DNA of 64,000 nt, taken from contig JABJPX010000052.1 of NCBI GenBank assembly GCA_018663625.1, positions 1-64,000 of the forward strand, read 5' to 3'. Shown here in pieces: positions 47,041 to 56,381 of the stretch. Under the pieces are notes generated by a model that worked only from the letters and a program-made list of their open reading frames with translations, made no database searches and had not been told where the DNA came from. The translations under genes were made by a program, and so were the position numbers. The stretch is from Polaribacter sp. Its GTDB lineage: Bacteria > Bacteroidota > Bacteroidia > Flavobacteriales > Flavobacteriaceae. Position 1 is the first letter of the stretch, and the number at the start of each line of letters is the position of its first letter.

Positions 47041-47673
47041 ATGCCAAAGACTTCTACTACTTCTATCAAAAATTTCTTTGAAAATGCAGGGAATACAATT
47101 TCTATTTCTAATGAAAGAGGACAATTATTAAACACCATTGCGGAAAACATTGCAAAAGAATACCAGAAAGATGGAACTGTGAACTTAAATTTTATTTGCA
47201 CACACAATTCGAGAAGAAGTCAGTTTGGACAAGTTTGGGCCTTTTTTGCTGCAGAATACTTCAATTTAAACATCCATGCGTTTTCTGGCGGTACAGAAGT
47301 GACTGCTTTTTTTAAAAATACAGTAAAAACCTTAGCATCGGAAGGGTTTCATTTTGAACTTATCGATTTTTCGCATCAAAACCCGAAATATTCAATTTCA
47401 TTTGAAGGCACTGATAAAACGATTCTCGGATTTTCAAAGTTGTTTGATGATGCTCAGAATCTAAATCCATTTATTGCAATTACGACCTGTAATAATGCCG
47501 ATGAGAATTGTCCTTTTATTCCTACTGCAACGCATCGTTTTCATTTGCCTTTTGTAGATCCTAAGTTTTCCGATGACACAGAAGCAGCGCACGAAACTTA
47601 TGAAAAAACGAGCCAACAAATTGCGGGGGAGCTTTTTTACATATTCACGAAAGTAAGTGATCGTTTGGTTTAA
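47041..47673 (+). CDS. Low-molecular-weight phosphatase/arsenate-reductase-like protein
   Basis: A 210-residue cytosolic protein. The P-loop CTHNSRRSQ (Cys at about 53) fits the CX5R pattern of the LMW protein-tyrosine phosphatase and thioredoxin-type ArsC fold, and ITTCNNADENCPFIP is a later Cys pair region common in the ArsC-like branch. It is longer than classic LMW-PTPs (about 150). A TTG start at 47023 would overlap the promoter box, so ATG 47041 is preferred. Substrate (arsenate or phosphotyrosine) is uncertain. It converges on the PPK2 genes with a 4-bp overlap. Confidence 0.85.
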   Translation: MPKTSTTSIKNFFENAGNTISISNERGQLLNTIAENIAKEYQKDGTVNLNFICTHNSRRSQFGQVWAFFAAEYFNLNIHAFSGGTEVTAFFKNTVKTLASEGFHFELIDFSHQNPKYSISFEGTDKTILGFSKLFDDAQNLNPFIAITTCNNADENCPFIPTATHRFHLPFVDPKFSDDTEAAHETYEKTSQQIAGELFYIFTKVSDRLV

Positions 47674-48458
47674 ACTTCAATGTCCTTATCGTAGGGAATG
47701 CTTTTTAGAATATGATTGATTACATTGACTCTTGCCTCTGTTTTTCGGTTTGCTCGAATAATTTTCCAAGGAGATATTGCCGTATTTGTTTTGGCAAACA
47801 TGGCTTTTTTATAGATCGTATAATCATCCCAGAGTTCTTGAGCTCTTTCGTCTACAGGAGTCATTTTCCATTGTTTTAATGGATCACTTTTAATATCTTC
47901 AAAACGTTTTGCCTGTTCTTTTTTAGAAATTGACATGTAAATCTTAACCAAATGAATCCCAGACTCTAAAATCATTTGCTCAAAATTATTCACTTGATTC
48001 ATAAAAACATCGTATTGTTTTTGTGTACAGAAACCGTTCACCGGTTCAACTACTGCTCTATTGTACCAACTTCTATCAAATAAAACAATTTCTCCTGCTT
48101 TTGGAAATTGTTCAACATATCTTTGAAAATACCACTGTGTTTGCTCGTCTACTGTTGGCTTTGGCAATGCTACAATTCGCATATGCCTTGGATTTATTCT
48201 TTCGGTAACTCTTCGGATTGCGCCCCCTTTACCCGCTGCATCTCTTCCTTGAAAAAGAATAATAATCCGTTCATTTTTTTCGATTGCCCAGGTCTGTAAT
48301 CGAATCAATTCGGTTTGTAGTTTGACTAGCTTTTTCTCATAGTCTACATATCGTAAGGCCCTATCTGTATTTATTGGACCCTTAGATAACAATGCTAAAA
48401 GTCCTTTGTTTGAGTTTAATTTTTTTAAATCCGCTTCTGTTAGTATCTTTTTCATCAT
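47670..48458 (-). CDS. Polyphosphate kinase 2 family protein, second copy
   Basis: A 262-residue P-loop kinase that uses polyphosphate to phosphorylate nucleotides. Walker A GRDAAGKGG (71-79), the DRSWYNRAVVEPVNGFC Walker B/lid region, and the KIYMSISKKEQAKRFEDI segment are intact. It is a single-domain PPK2. Its ATG overlaps the TAA of the preceding PPK2 by one base, so translation is coupled. Class I versus II/III preference cannot be set by eye. Confidence 0.95.
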   Translation of the reverse strand: MMKKILTEADLKKLNSNKGLLALLSKGPINTDRALRYVDYEKKLVKLQTELIRLQTWAIEKNERIIILFQGRDAAGKGGAIRRVTERINPRHMRIVALPKPTVDEQTQWYFQRYVEQFPKAGEIVLFDRSWYNRAVVEPVNGFCTQKQYDVFMNQVNNFEQMILESGIHLVKIYMSISKKEQAKRFEDIKSDPLKQWKMTPVDERAQELWDDYTIYKKAMFAKTNTAISPWKIIRANRKTEARVNVINHILKSIPYDKDIEV

Positions 48459-49318
48459 TAATCAATTTGGTCATTAGAACGAAAGTAACGCATTACAACA
48501 TTTGGATCTGGTGCCAATGTAGTGGCTACAGTTCCTTTATCATCATAATTGAATTTTGAAAGCACATGTCGAATTGCTTCTAATCTTGCCGTCTTTTTAT
48601 CATTTGTTTTGATAATTATCCAAGGACTATAAGAAGTGTGGGTTTTACTAAACATTTCATCTTTGTAATCTGTGTAAGAATCCCAAAGTTCTTGCCCTTT
48701 TTGATCTACGGGACTAAATTTCCATCGTTTTAAAGGGTTTGTTTTACGCGCCTCAAATCGTTTCAATTGCTCATCTTTTGAGATGGAAAGCCAAAACTTA
48801 ATAATAATAAGTCCGTCCTCATACATCATGTGTTCATATTCTGGTACTTGCACCAAGAAATTTTTGTATTGTGCTTTGGTACAAAACCCCATGACTGGCT
48901 CTACAACAGCTCTGTTATACCAGCTTCTATCAAAATAAACAATCTCTCCTGGGTTGGGCAATTCTTTAATATATCGTTGAAAATACCATTGGCCTTTTTC
49001 TACCTCTGTAGGTTTGTTTAAAGCGACCAAACGAGAAGACCTTGGATTCATATGCTCCATAAAGCGACGAATACTTCCTCCTTTTCCAGCGGCATCTCTC
49101 CCCTCAAAAACAATGGCAACTCGTTTTTTATTTTTGGAGATCCATTGCTGAAGTTTTACCAATTCTATTTGTAACAATCTCAACTCTTCATTGTACAAAA
49201 TTTTTTTTTGTACTTTTTGAAAAGGTATTTTTTTATGTTCTAATACGTTTACTAAATCTTTATTAGTTTCAAGATTTTCAAAATCAGTAAAAGAGAGTTT
49301 ATTTTTTTGTGCAGACAT
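48458..49318 (-). CDS. Polyphosphate kinase 2 family protein, first copy
   Basis: A 286-residue PPK2 with Walker A GRDAAGKGG (73-81), RRFMEHMNPRSSR, and DRSWYNRAVVEPVMGFC. It shares roughly half its residues with the following copy, but has a longer C-terminus (VATTLAPDPNVVMRYFRSND). It is first gene of a two-gene operon divergent from lpxR. Two coupled PPK2s may act in sequence (NMP to NDP to NTP) or form hetero-oligomers; this is inference. Confidence 0.95.
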   Translation of the reverse strand: MSAQKNKLSFTDFENLETNKDLVNVLEHKKIPFQKVQKKILYNEELRLLQIELVKLQQWISKNKKRVAIVFEGRDAAGKGGSIRRFMEHMNPRSSRLVALNKPTEVEKGQWYFQRYIKELPNPGEIVYFDRSWYNRAVVEPVMGFCTKAQYKNFLVQVPEYEHMMYEDGLIIIKFWLSISKDEQLKRFEARKTNPLKRWKFSPVDQKGQELWDSYTDYKDEMFSKTHTSYSPWIIIKTNDKKTARLEAIRHVLSKFNYDDKGTVATTLAPDPNVVMRYFRSNDQID

Positions 49319-49412
49319 ATACGCGAATTAAAGGTCTAAAGTAATTCCTTTTTTTGATAAAATTGTTAAATAATACTCAATTTAAATAACAATCTTTATA
49401 TTTGAGTGTGCT

Positions 49413-50360
49413 ATGAAAATCGTTTTCACCTTTTTACTGCTCTTTTCTTTTTCGATTCTTTTTTCACAAAAAAAAATGAGCAAAGAATTTCGACTTAAGA
49501 CAGACAACGATTTGTATGTTTCTCCAAGCAAAGACCGCTATTATACAAATGGCATGTTTCTCACATTCAGACATTTATCTAAAAAGACAAAGAACAAATT
49601 AGAGAAAACTATTTTTGAATGGGAAGTTGGCCATAAAATGTATTCTCCTTTTAAGGCAACGGTTTCAGACATCTCTATGCATGATCGACCTTTTGCTGGA
49701 TATTTATATGGCAGTTTTGGCAAACAACGTGTTTATAAAAATAAGATTTTAACTCTAAATTTACAGTTAGGAGTTATTGGTCCTAGTGCACTTGGAGAAG
49801 AATTACAAGATTTAATACATCAATATTTTAATTTTAAAAAAGCGATTGGCTGGAAACATCAAATAAAAAATGCCCCTGGAATAAATTTAAAGGGTTCTTA
49901 CCGTCAAGGCTTCATTAAAGTCTCCACGAGTCATTTTGATCTTACGTGGACGAATCACGCACAGATAGGAACAGTATTTACCAATTTATCTACTGGCTTT
50001 TTTACAAGAATCGGCATGCTTCCTTTACAAGAAATGATGAATTCAATTGCTTTTAATACAAGTCTTAACAATTCTAATACGGGGTACAAAAGTGAAAAAG
50101 AAGCATTTTTGTATGCAAAAACAACTGTTCATTATACTTTATATGATGCAACATTACAAGGTAGTTTTCTTAACAAAAGAAGTGAAATCACCAATAAAAT
50201 AACTCCATTTCATCTTGGCTTAGAATTCGGAGTAAGCGTTGATTTTCATCAACTTAACCTGAGATATGCATACATATATACTGGAAGAAAATCAGAAGGA
50301 TTGCGTTTTAATAATGGTAATTATTATGGAAGTATTCAGTTAAGTTACCTATTCAACTAG
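49413..50360 (+). CDS. LpxR-family lipid A deacylase-like outer-membrane protein
   Basis: A 315-residue protein with signal peptide (ending LFSQ) and an outer-membrane barrel. LpxR/DUF2219 features: TDNDLYVSPSKDRYYTNGMFL (about 31-51), HDRPFAGYLYGSFG (about 89-102), and GVIGPSALGEELQDLIHQ (about 119-136). LpxR removes the 3'-acyloxyacyl chain from lipid A in enterobacteria; the conserved Asn/Asp/Ser pattern suggests a related role here. Its end overlaps the convergent helicase gene by 12 bp. Confidence 0.87.
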   Translation: MKIVFTFLLLFSFSILFSQKKMSKEFRLKTDNDLYVSPSKDRYYTNGMFLTFRHLSKKTKNKLEKTIFEWEVGHKMYSPFKATVSDISMHDRPFAGYLYGSFGKQRVYKNKILTLNLQLGVIGPSALGEELQDLIHQYFNFKKAIGWKHQIKNAPGINLKGSYRQGFIKVSTSHFDLTWTNHAQIGTVFTNLSTGFFTRIGMLPLQEMMNSIAFNTSLNNSNTGYKSEKEAFLYAKTTVHYTLYDATLQGSFLNKRSEITNKITPFHLGLEFGVSVDFHQLNLRYAYIYTGRKSEGLRFNNGNYYGSIQLSYLFN

Positions 50361-51776
50361 CTCAAAATTCTCATCCTTAAATCCAATCAAATACAATTTT
50401 TCTTGGGCTCTAGTGATCGCAGTATAGAGCCATCTATAATAAATTACAGAAGGACCTTCGGGCAAATAAGGTTGTTCTATAAAAACAGTCTTCCATTGTC
50501 CACCTTGCGATTTGTGGCAAGTAATCGCATAAGAAAATTTAATTTGTAGTGCATTGAAGTACTTATTACTTTTTATGGCTAAAAATTGTTTGTATTTCGA
50601 TTTTTCATCGGCATAGTCTTCTTTCACGGCTTCATATAAGGTATTGGATTCTTCATACGATAAGGATGGCGTTTCACTTGACAGCGTATCTAGCATCACT
50701 ACGGTATCAAAAGGTTTCATGTTTGGGTAATCAATCATCCTTATTTCTACTTCAGCAAATTTAAAACCATACAATTCTTTAATTGTTTTGATTCTTACAA
50801 TCTCACAAATATCTCCGTTGGCAATAAACCCAGCATCTGAAGATTCGTCCAACCAATAATAATTATTTTTAACAATCATCACATAATCGCCCGTTGAAAT
50901 CTCATTTTCTTGACCTCTAATTTGATATCGTATTTGTTCATTATACTGATTGGCTCTTTTATTGGAACGTACAATAAATGCAGTGTCTTCCACACCATAG
51001 TCATATGCAGTTACTAAAGCATCTTCGATATCATAACCATCTGTTAAACGAACAATATCTGGGAATTTTAAATCAAATTTAAAGTCAATGGTATCTTGCT
51101 GAATGTGCAATCTTAAAGAAGTGGCGTTTGCCAAAACTCCAGAATTTTCGTGTTGCCGTGTGACTTCATCCAACTCAATTTCAATTACATTTTTTTGATA
51201 ATCCAATTCTAAAGTGTCTGCAACTAGGGCTGGACTAATATCTAGTTTTACAGGAGGGAGCTGCGCGGTGTCCCCAACAAAAATTAGTTTGCAGTTTTTA
51301 CCCGAATATACATAGGAGATTAAATCATCCAACAATGAGGTAGCATCAAAAAGTTGACCATTTTGAGCTTTGTCTGGAATCATCGATGCTTCATCAACAA
51401 TAAAAATAGTATTTGTATGCTTGTTGGGTTGCAATACAAAACGGACACCTCCGTTGCTTTGTTTTTTTGGAAAATAGATTTTTTTGTGAATCGTAAAAGC
51501 CGGTTTTTTAGAATATACGGCAATTACTTTGGCAGCCCTACCTGTTGGCGCCAATAAAACTGCTTTTTTTTCAGCTTTCCAGAGACTATTAACGAGCGTA
51601 CTTATGGTTGTAGTCTTACCAGTTCCTGCATATCCTTTCAAGATGAAAACAGTACTTTTGTCTTCATCAAAAATAAAATCTGACAACAAACGAAATAAGG
51701 CACGTTGTTTGATTGTTAAAATAAAAGGAAATTTATTTACGATTTCTTTATAAAAATTGGCAGGTAATTTTATCAT
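50349..51776 (-). CDS. RecD/Pif1-like ATP-dependent DNA helicase
   Basis: A 475-residue SF1B-type helicase, from ATG 51776; the longer 51830 frame adds an atypical 18-residue leader. Walker A GYAGTGKTT (about 48-56), Walker B IFIVDEASM, GDTAQLPPV (motif III) and the C-terminal motif ITCHKSQGGQW with YTAITRAQEKLYLIG (motifs V/VI) are intact. No RecB/RecC neighbours, so it is a stand-alone RecD2/Pif1-type enzyme for repair or replication. It overlaps lpxR tail to tail. Confidence 0.9.
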   Translation of the reverse strand: MIKLPANFYKEIVNKFPFILTIKQRALFRLLSDFIFDEDKSTVFILKGYAGTGKTTTISTLVNSLWKAEKKAVLLAPTGRAAKVIAVYSKKPAFTIHKKIYFPKKQSNGGVRFVLQPNKHTNTIFIVDEASMIPDKAQNGQLFDATSLLDDLISYVYSGKNCKLIFVGDTAQLPPVKLDISPALVADTLELDYQKNVIEIELDEVTRQHENSGVLANATSLRLHIQQDTIDFKFDLKFPDIVRLTDGYDIEDALVTAYDYGVEDTAFIVRSNKRANQYNEQIRYQIRGQENEISTGDYVMIVKNNYYWLDESSDAGFIANGDICEIVRIKTIKELYGFKFAEVEIRMIDYPNMKPFDTVVMLDTLSSETPSLSYEESNTLYEAVKEDYADEKSKYKQFLAIKSNKYFNALQIKFSYAITCHKSQGGQWKTVFIEQPYLPEGPSVIYYRWLYTAITRAQEKLYLIGFKDENFELVE

Positions 51777-51882
51777 AAATCTTTTAAAAAACCAAAGATA
51801 CATTGAATTGCGAATAAAAATTTTTATCAATGAAAAAAAATTGTAGCTTTGCCATAATACTATAAAAAAAATAAATTATCAG

Positions 51883-52632
51883 ATGGGATTAATATTACAG
51901 ATTTTAGCAGCGGTTTTAGCTGCTGTTGGGCTAGCTATTGTAGTGGTTAAGTTTTTACCTTTAAAATTCAGATGGATAGCTTCCTTGCTATTATTACTAT
52001 ATACTGTTTTATTAGTATCAAAAATCTATGATGGTATAATGGAACCAATCAACTTTAACAAAGAAAAGGTAGTTCGTTATGCAAAAGTGGTTGAGAAATT
52101 AAAAATCATCAGAAATGCTGAAATTAGATTTCATGAAGTAAATGGTGTTTATACTAAAGACCAAGATGCCTTAATTCAATTTATCGATTCTGCGCAACTT
52201 GCTTTAACAGAAATAAGAGATACCGTTGTAAGAGTTAATAAAGGGAGTAACAATACCTGGGGTAGAATCATGGTTGACGTAGAGATGAGAATCAAAGATA
52301 CGATCGGTTACGAACCTGTTTCAAAATACTTTAAAGATGTGGATTACAAATCCATGTTTATCGTTCCTGGTGTAGAAGGTAAAACATTTGAATTACAAAC
52401 GGGAGTTATCGAAAAATTCCAAGGTTTAATTGTACCAACTTTCGAAGCAAGAACTGAAAAGAAAGCGATTTTAAAAGGCTTAAATCCTTCTTTAGTGAAA
52501 TTAGAACTAGAAGCAAATGCAACCGATGAAATAAAGGGAAGTTACGTTTCTGTAGGTTCATTAAACAAGGTAACTACTGGTGGAAACTGGCCTCCATTAT
52601 ACGATAAAAAAAGTGCAAAAAAAGACAATTAA
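51883..52632 (+). CDS. Conserved flavobacterial membrane protein, unknown function
   Basis: A 249-residue protein with two N-terminal transmembrane helices (about 4-25 and 30-48), then a conserved helical stretch NFNKEKVVRYAKVVEKLKIIRNAEIRFHEVNGVYTKD resembling a pseudopilin-like helix and loop, and a soluble beta-rich remainder. I do not recognise a family with known function. It precedes the DUF3822 and rsmD genes, with its 3' end overlapping the DUF3822 frame, so it likely belongs to their operon. Confidence 0.8.
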   Translation: MGLILQILAAVLAAVGLAIVVVKFLPLKFRWIASLLLLLYTVLLVSKIYDGIMEPINFNKEKVVRYAKVVEKLKIIRNAEIRFHEVNGVYTKDQDALIQFIDSAQLALTEIRDTVVRVNKGSNNTWGRIMVDVEMRIKDTIGYEPVSKYFKDVDYKSMFIVPGVEGKTFELQTGVIEKFQGLIVPTFEARTEKKAILKGLNPSLVKLELEANATDEIKGSYVSVGSLNKVTTGGNWPPLYDKKSAKKDN

Positions 52633-53431
52633 GACAACATTAGAGAAATCTAATCACCATAAATTATCCATCCAATTTACATTGGATGGATTTTCTTTTT
52701 GCATTACTAATTTAGACTCACAAGAAACAATTCATTTTTGTGCCTATACATTCCCAAAAACATTAGAAACTCCCGAAAAATTAGTAGCTCATTTTGAAAC
52801 TATTTTTCAAGAAGACAATCACCTTCAAGAAGATTTTAAAGAAATTTTAGTCATTCACCAGAATAGTTTAGCAACACTAGTGCCCAACAAACTTTTTCGT
52901 GAAGAACATCTTAAAGACTACTTAGATTTTAATATCAAGACTTTAAAAACTGACTTCTTTGCTTTTGACAATATCGATCAACTTGCTGCGAAAAACGTAT
53001 ATGTACCCTTTGTGAATGTAAACAATTATTTGTTCCAAAATTTTGGAGAATTCGAGTACCAACATTCAACAACTGCTTTTATCAAAAAATTACTTCAAAC
53101 AACCTCCGCTCCAGGAAAGACCATGTTTGTTGATGTTTGGAAAGACCAGATTTCGGTTGTTGTTTTAGAAGACAAAAAAGTATTATTTTCGAATTCCTTT
53201 TCCTTTACATCAAAAGAAGATTTTATCTATTATCTTCTTTTTACAGCAGAACAACTAGAATTAAACACCAATGAATTTCCATTGTTCTTTACAGGAGATA
53301 TTCTAGAAGAAACTGAAATTTATAAAATTACCTATCAATACATTCGAAATGTAGATTTCTTACGCAGTAAGAACCCAATTTTCATGAATTCCAGTTTTTC
53401 GAACCACACACACTTTATACTTTTAGGATAA
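52613..53431 (+). CDS. DUF3822 family protein
   Basis: A soluble protein of about 272 residues. The family's opening KLSIQFTLDGFSFCI and later DVWKDQISVVVLEDKKVLFSNSF resemble actin/ASKHA-type strands, so a pseudo-ATPase fold is possible. The start is uncertain: there is no ATG. GTG at 52613 (20-bp overlap with the previous gene) or GTG at 52580 (53-bp overlap) are the candidates. The gene precedes rsmD by 5 bp, the usual flavobacterial neighbour. Function unknown. Confidence 0.85.
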   Translation: MQKKTIKTTLEKSNHHKLSIQFTLDGFSFCITNLDSQETIHFCAYTFPKTLETPEKLVAHFETIFQEDNHLQEDFKEILVIHQNSLATLVPNKLFREEHLKDYLDFNIKTLKTDFFAFDNIDQLAAKNVYVPFVNVNNYLFQNFGEFEYQHSTTAFIKKLLQTTSAPGKTMFVDVWKDQISVVVLEDKKVLFSNSFSFTSKEDFIYYLLFTAEQLELNTNEFPLFFTGDILEETEIYKITYQYIRNVDFLRSKNPIFMNSSFSNHTHFILLG

Positions 53432-53436
53432 ACTAT

Positions 53437-53973
53437 ATGCGCATTATATCAGGGAAACACAAAGGAAGACGCTTAAAAGCTCCTAAAAAATTACCAGTAC
53501 GTCCAACCACGGATATGGCAAAAGAATCCTTGTTTAACATTTTAAACAACACCTATTATTTTGATGCCATTCGTGTAATTGATTTATTTGCAGGTACAGG
53601 GAATATTAGTTTTGAATTTGCCTCTAGAGGTACAAAAGAAGTTTATGCTGTTGATACTTTTTTTGGCTGTATTAAATACATTAATGAAACAGCAAAAGAG
53701 TTGGATTTAGACATTAACGCATACAAAAATGACGTCTATACATTTCTAGAAAAAACAGCCCTTAAAGCCGATGTCATCTTTGCAGATCCTCCTTATGATT
53801 TTGAAGAAGAACAATTTTTAAAAATTGCTGATTTGGTTTTTGAAAAAGAAATCTTACAGGAAGAAGGTGTCTTAATTATAGAACATTCTAAGCATACTGA
53901 TTTGACAAAACACGAAAAGCACTCCTATGACAAACGCTATGGCGGGAATGTCTTTAGCTTTTTTGAATACTAA
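53437..53973 (+). CDS. rsmD: 16S rRNA (guanine(966)-N(2))-methyltransferase
   Basis: A 178-residue SAM-dependent methyltransferase. It opens with the family RIISGKHKGRRLKAP and RPTTDMAKESLFNIL, has the SAM loop DLFAGTGNISFE (about 49-60), and the N6/N2-methylase motif DPPYDF (about 117-122). It methylates G966 of 16S rRNA during 30S assembly. Last gene of its operon, followed by a hairpin terminator. Confidence 0.96.
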   Translation: MRIISGKHKGRRLKAPKKLPVRPTTDMAKESLFNILNNTYYFDAIRVIDLFAGTGNISFEFASRGTKEVYAVDTFFGCIKYINETAKELDLDINAYKNDVYTFLEKTALKADVIFADPPYDFEEEQFLKIADLVFEKEILQEEGVLIIEHSKHTDLTKHEKHSYDKRYGGNVFSFFEY

Positions 53974-53987
53974 AAATAACAGGAATT

Positions 53988-54015
53988 AAAAAAAACAGCA
54001 AAAGCTGTTTTTTTT
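53988..54015. terminator. Terminator after rsmD
   Basis: A stem AAAAACAGC / GCTGTTTTT with an AAAA loop and long A/T flanks lies between convergent rsmD and moxR. Confidence 0.8.
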
Positions 54016-54042
54016 ATGCGTATAAATGTCGAATTTTATTGA

Positions 54043-54996
54043 TTAGAACAAAGAAGTAATGATCTCTGAGAGGGTAATTCCTTCTGCCTCTGCTTTGTAA
54101 TTTTTTACAATACGATGCGATAAGATTGGAATAGTTACAGCTTTTACATCTTCAATATCAGGAGAATACTTCCCATTAACTGCTGCATGTGCTTTAGCTG
54201 CTAAAATTAAATTCTGAGAAGCTCTTGGACCTGCTCCCCAATCTAAATATTTTTTTACTAATGGTGATGCCTCAGTAGCATTTGGTCTCGTTTTACCCAC
54301 TAATCTTACCGCATATTCTATCACATTGTCTGCGACTGGTATTTTTCTAATTAATTGCTGCACAGCAATAATTTCCTGGGCAGAAAACAAAGAGTTTACC
54401 TGCTGAATAATGGAAGATGTAGTGTTTTTTACAACCGCAACTTCTTCTTCGAAGGTTGGGTATTCTAAATTGATCGAAAACATAAATCGATCTAATTGTG
54501 CTTCTGGCAAAGGATACGTTCCTTCTTGCTCTATTGGGTTCTGAGTTGCAAGTACAAAGAATGGTAAATCTAATTGGTATTGATTTCCTGCAATAGTAAC
54601 TGAACGTTCTTGCATGGCTTCTAGTAAAGCTGCTTGTGTTTTGGGTGGGGTTCTATTAATTTCATCTGCAAGGATGATATTAGAAAAGATAGGGCCTTTT
54701 AAAAATTTAAACTGACGATTTTCGTCTAAAATCTCACTTCCTAAAATATCTGAGGGCATTAAATCTGGAGTAAATTGAATTCTTTTAAAATTCAATCCTA
54801 AAGCATCTGAAACAGTATTTACTAAAAGTGTTTTTGCCAAACCTGGCACACCAATTAATAGCGAATGACCACCACAAAAAACAGATAGTAAAGTAAAATT
54901 TACAGCTTCTTGCTGCCCAATAATTACTTTTCCAATTTCTTGTTTTAATTGATGGTATTTTTTTACTAAGTTATTTACCGCTGCAACGTCTGACAT
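54043..54996 (-). CDS. MoxR-family AAA+ ATPase
   Basis: A 317-residue AAA+ protein. Walker A GVPGLAKT (49-56), Walker B ILADEINR (about 108-115), sensor 1 LATQNPIEQEGTYPLPEAQLDRF and a C-terminal lid are typical MoxR. MoxR ATPases act as chaperones in metal-centre or envelope protein maturation, usually next to DUF58/VWA genes; here it instead follows three parvulin-type genes, overlapping the last by one base. Confidence 0.95.
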   Translation of the reverse strand: MSDVAAVNNLVKKYHQLKQEIGKVIIGQQEAVNFTLLSVFCGGHSLLIGVPGLAKTLLVNTVSDALGLNFKRIQFTPDLMPSDILGSEILDENRQFKFLKGPIFSNIILADEINRTPPKTQAALLEAMQERSVTIAGNQYQLDLPFFVLATQNPIEQEGTYPLPEAQLDRFMFSINLEYPTFEEEVAVVKNTTSSIIQQVNSLFSAQEIIAVQQLIRKIPVADNVIEYAVRLVGKTRPNATEASPLVKKYLDWGAGPRASQNLILAAKAHAAVNGKYSPDIEDVKAVTIPILSHRIVKNYKAEAEGITLSEIITSLF

Positions 54997-56381
54997 TATT
55001 TACTAATTTCCTTTTTCCAATTTCTCTCAAAAGTACATTTACCGTGCTTATTGTTCAATTTAATATAGGTCTCAAAAATCTTCTCTTTAGACCATTTGGC
55101 AATCGTTTCTTCTTTCTTTTTTCGAAGCGCTAAGTTTTGAATTTTCTCATAATCCTTTACCAAGTTTGCAGTATGTGTATCGGTTCTTTCTCTCATATAA
55201 AAAAACTTGTACATTTTCTCTCCTGCTCTTGTTTCATCATAAAACGGGGGGGTCATACTTCCTTGTTTTAAATCGCTTACTCTGGCATATAAAGCAGGAT
55301 CCATTCTTGTTAAATCAAACTTAGACTCTCCTGTTTGACCATTAATAAGCAAGCCTGCATTATTTTTTGTATCTTTATCTTGTGAGTATTTTTTTACCGC
55401 TTCTTCAAAAGTAATTGTTCCTTCTTCGATTTCTTTAATGATATCTTCAACTTTTTTTTCTGTTTCTTTTAACTTCTCTTCAGGAATTTCTGGTTGTATT
55501 AAAATATGAGAAACTGATCTGGTATTTCCTTTTATTTTGTGTAATTGAATAATGTGGTATCCATATAAAGATTTAAACGGCTCAGAAATCTGACCTTCTG
55601 TATCTAAGGTAAATGTTACTTCTTTAAATTCTTTTATAAATTGCGTTTCCTTGGTAATTTCATATTTACCCCCGGTGTTGGTTACGTTTGGGTCATCCGA
55701 ATTTATAATTGCTTTCATTTTAAAGCTAGATCCGTCTAAGATATCTTGTCTTATTTCATTGAGTTTCGCAACAATTCTTTCGTTCTCTTCTTCAGTTGGT
55801 TCTGCATTTATAACAATTTGAGCCAACTCAATTTCTGCTGGAAATTCTGGCAATTCGTTTTTATCTTTTAATCCTTTATGATATAAACGAACTTCTTCCG
55901 GAGTAACATCTACTTTTTCTGTGATTTTTTGTTGCTCTTTCTTAATGAGTGCATTTTCTTTTTCGATTTTAAACAACTCTTTCTTTAAATCCTCTTCATC
56001 ATTAAAACCATAGGCAGCAACCATTTTATCTACAGAACCATATTGTTGCTTAAAATAAGCAATATTGTTTTCAACACTTGCATTGACTTGTTCATCTGAA
56101 ACAATAACACTATCTACGATGGCATGGTGAGAAAGTAACTTTTGCAACATTAATTGTTCTAACATTTCACAATCTGAAATTTCGATCCTTCCTTCACTAT
56201 TCGCTAAAACTTCTTGCTTAAATTTATCGATATCAGAATCCAACACGATATTTTTACCAATAACAACAGCAACACCATCAATTTTTATTTTTTGGGCAAT
56301 TGTTGCTTGAATTGAAATTGCAAAGCAAATAAATAATGTGATTGATTTAATATATTTTGAAATTCTCGTTTTGTAGGGCAT
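54996..56381 (-). CDS. SurA-like periplasmic peptidyl-prolyl isomerase
   Basis: A 461-residue exported protein with a signal peptide after a basic leader (ending ATIAQ). A SurA-type N-terminal chaperone region (about 31-165) is followed by two parvulin-like segments (about 175-280, ending LYGYHIIQLHKI; and about 285-390, starting RSVSHILIQPEIPEE). It should escort outer-membrane proteins through the periplasm. The ATG lies 35 bp inside the preceding gene and its stop overlaps moxR by one base. Confidence 0.92.
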   Translation of the reverse strand: MPYKTRISKYIKSITLFICFAISIQATIAQKIKIDGVAVVIGKNIVLDSDIDKFKQEVLANSEGRIEISDCEMLEQLMLQKLLSHHAIVDSVIVSDEQVNASVENNIAYFKQQYGSVDKMVAAYGFNDEEDLKKELFKIEKENALIKKEQQKITEKVDVTPEEVRLYHKGLKDKNELPEFPAEIELAQIVINAEPTEEENERIVAKLNEIRQDILDGSSFKMKAIINSDDPNVTNTGGKYEITKETQFIKEFKEVTFTLDTEGQISEPFKSLYGYHIIQLHKIKGNTRSVSHILIQPEIPEEKLKETEKKVEDIIKEIEEGTITFEEAVKKYSQDKDTKNNAGLLINGQTGESKFDLTRMDPALYARVSDLKQGSMTPPFYDETRAGEKMYKFFYMRERTDTHTANLVKDYEKIQNLALRKKKEETIAKWSKEKIFETYIKLNNKHGKCTFERNWKKEISK

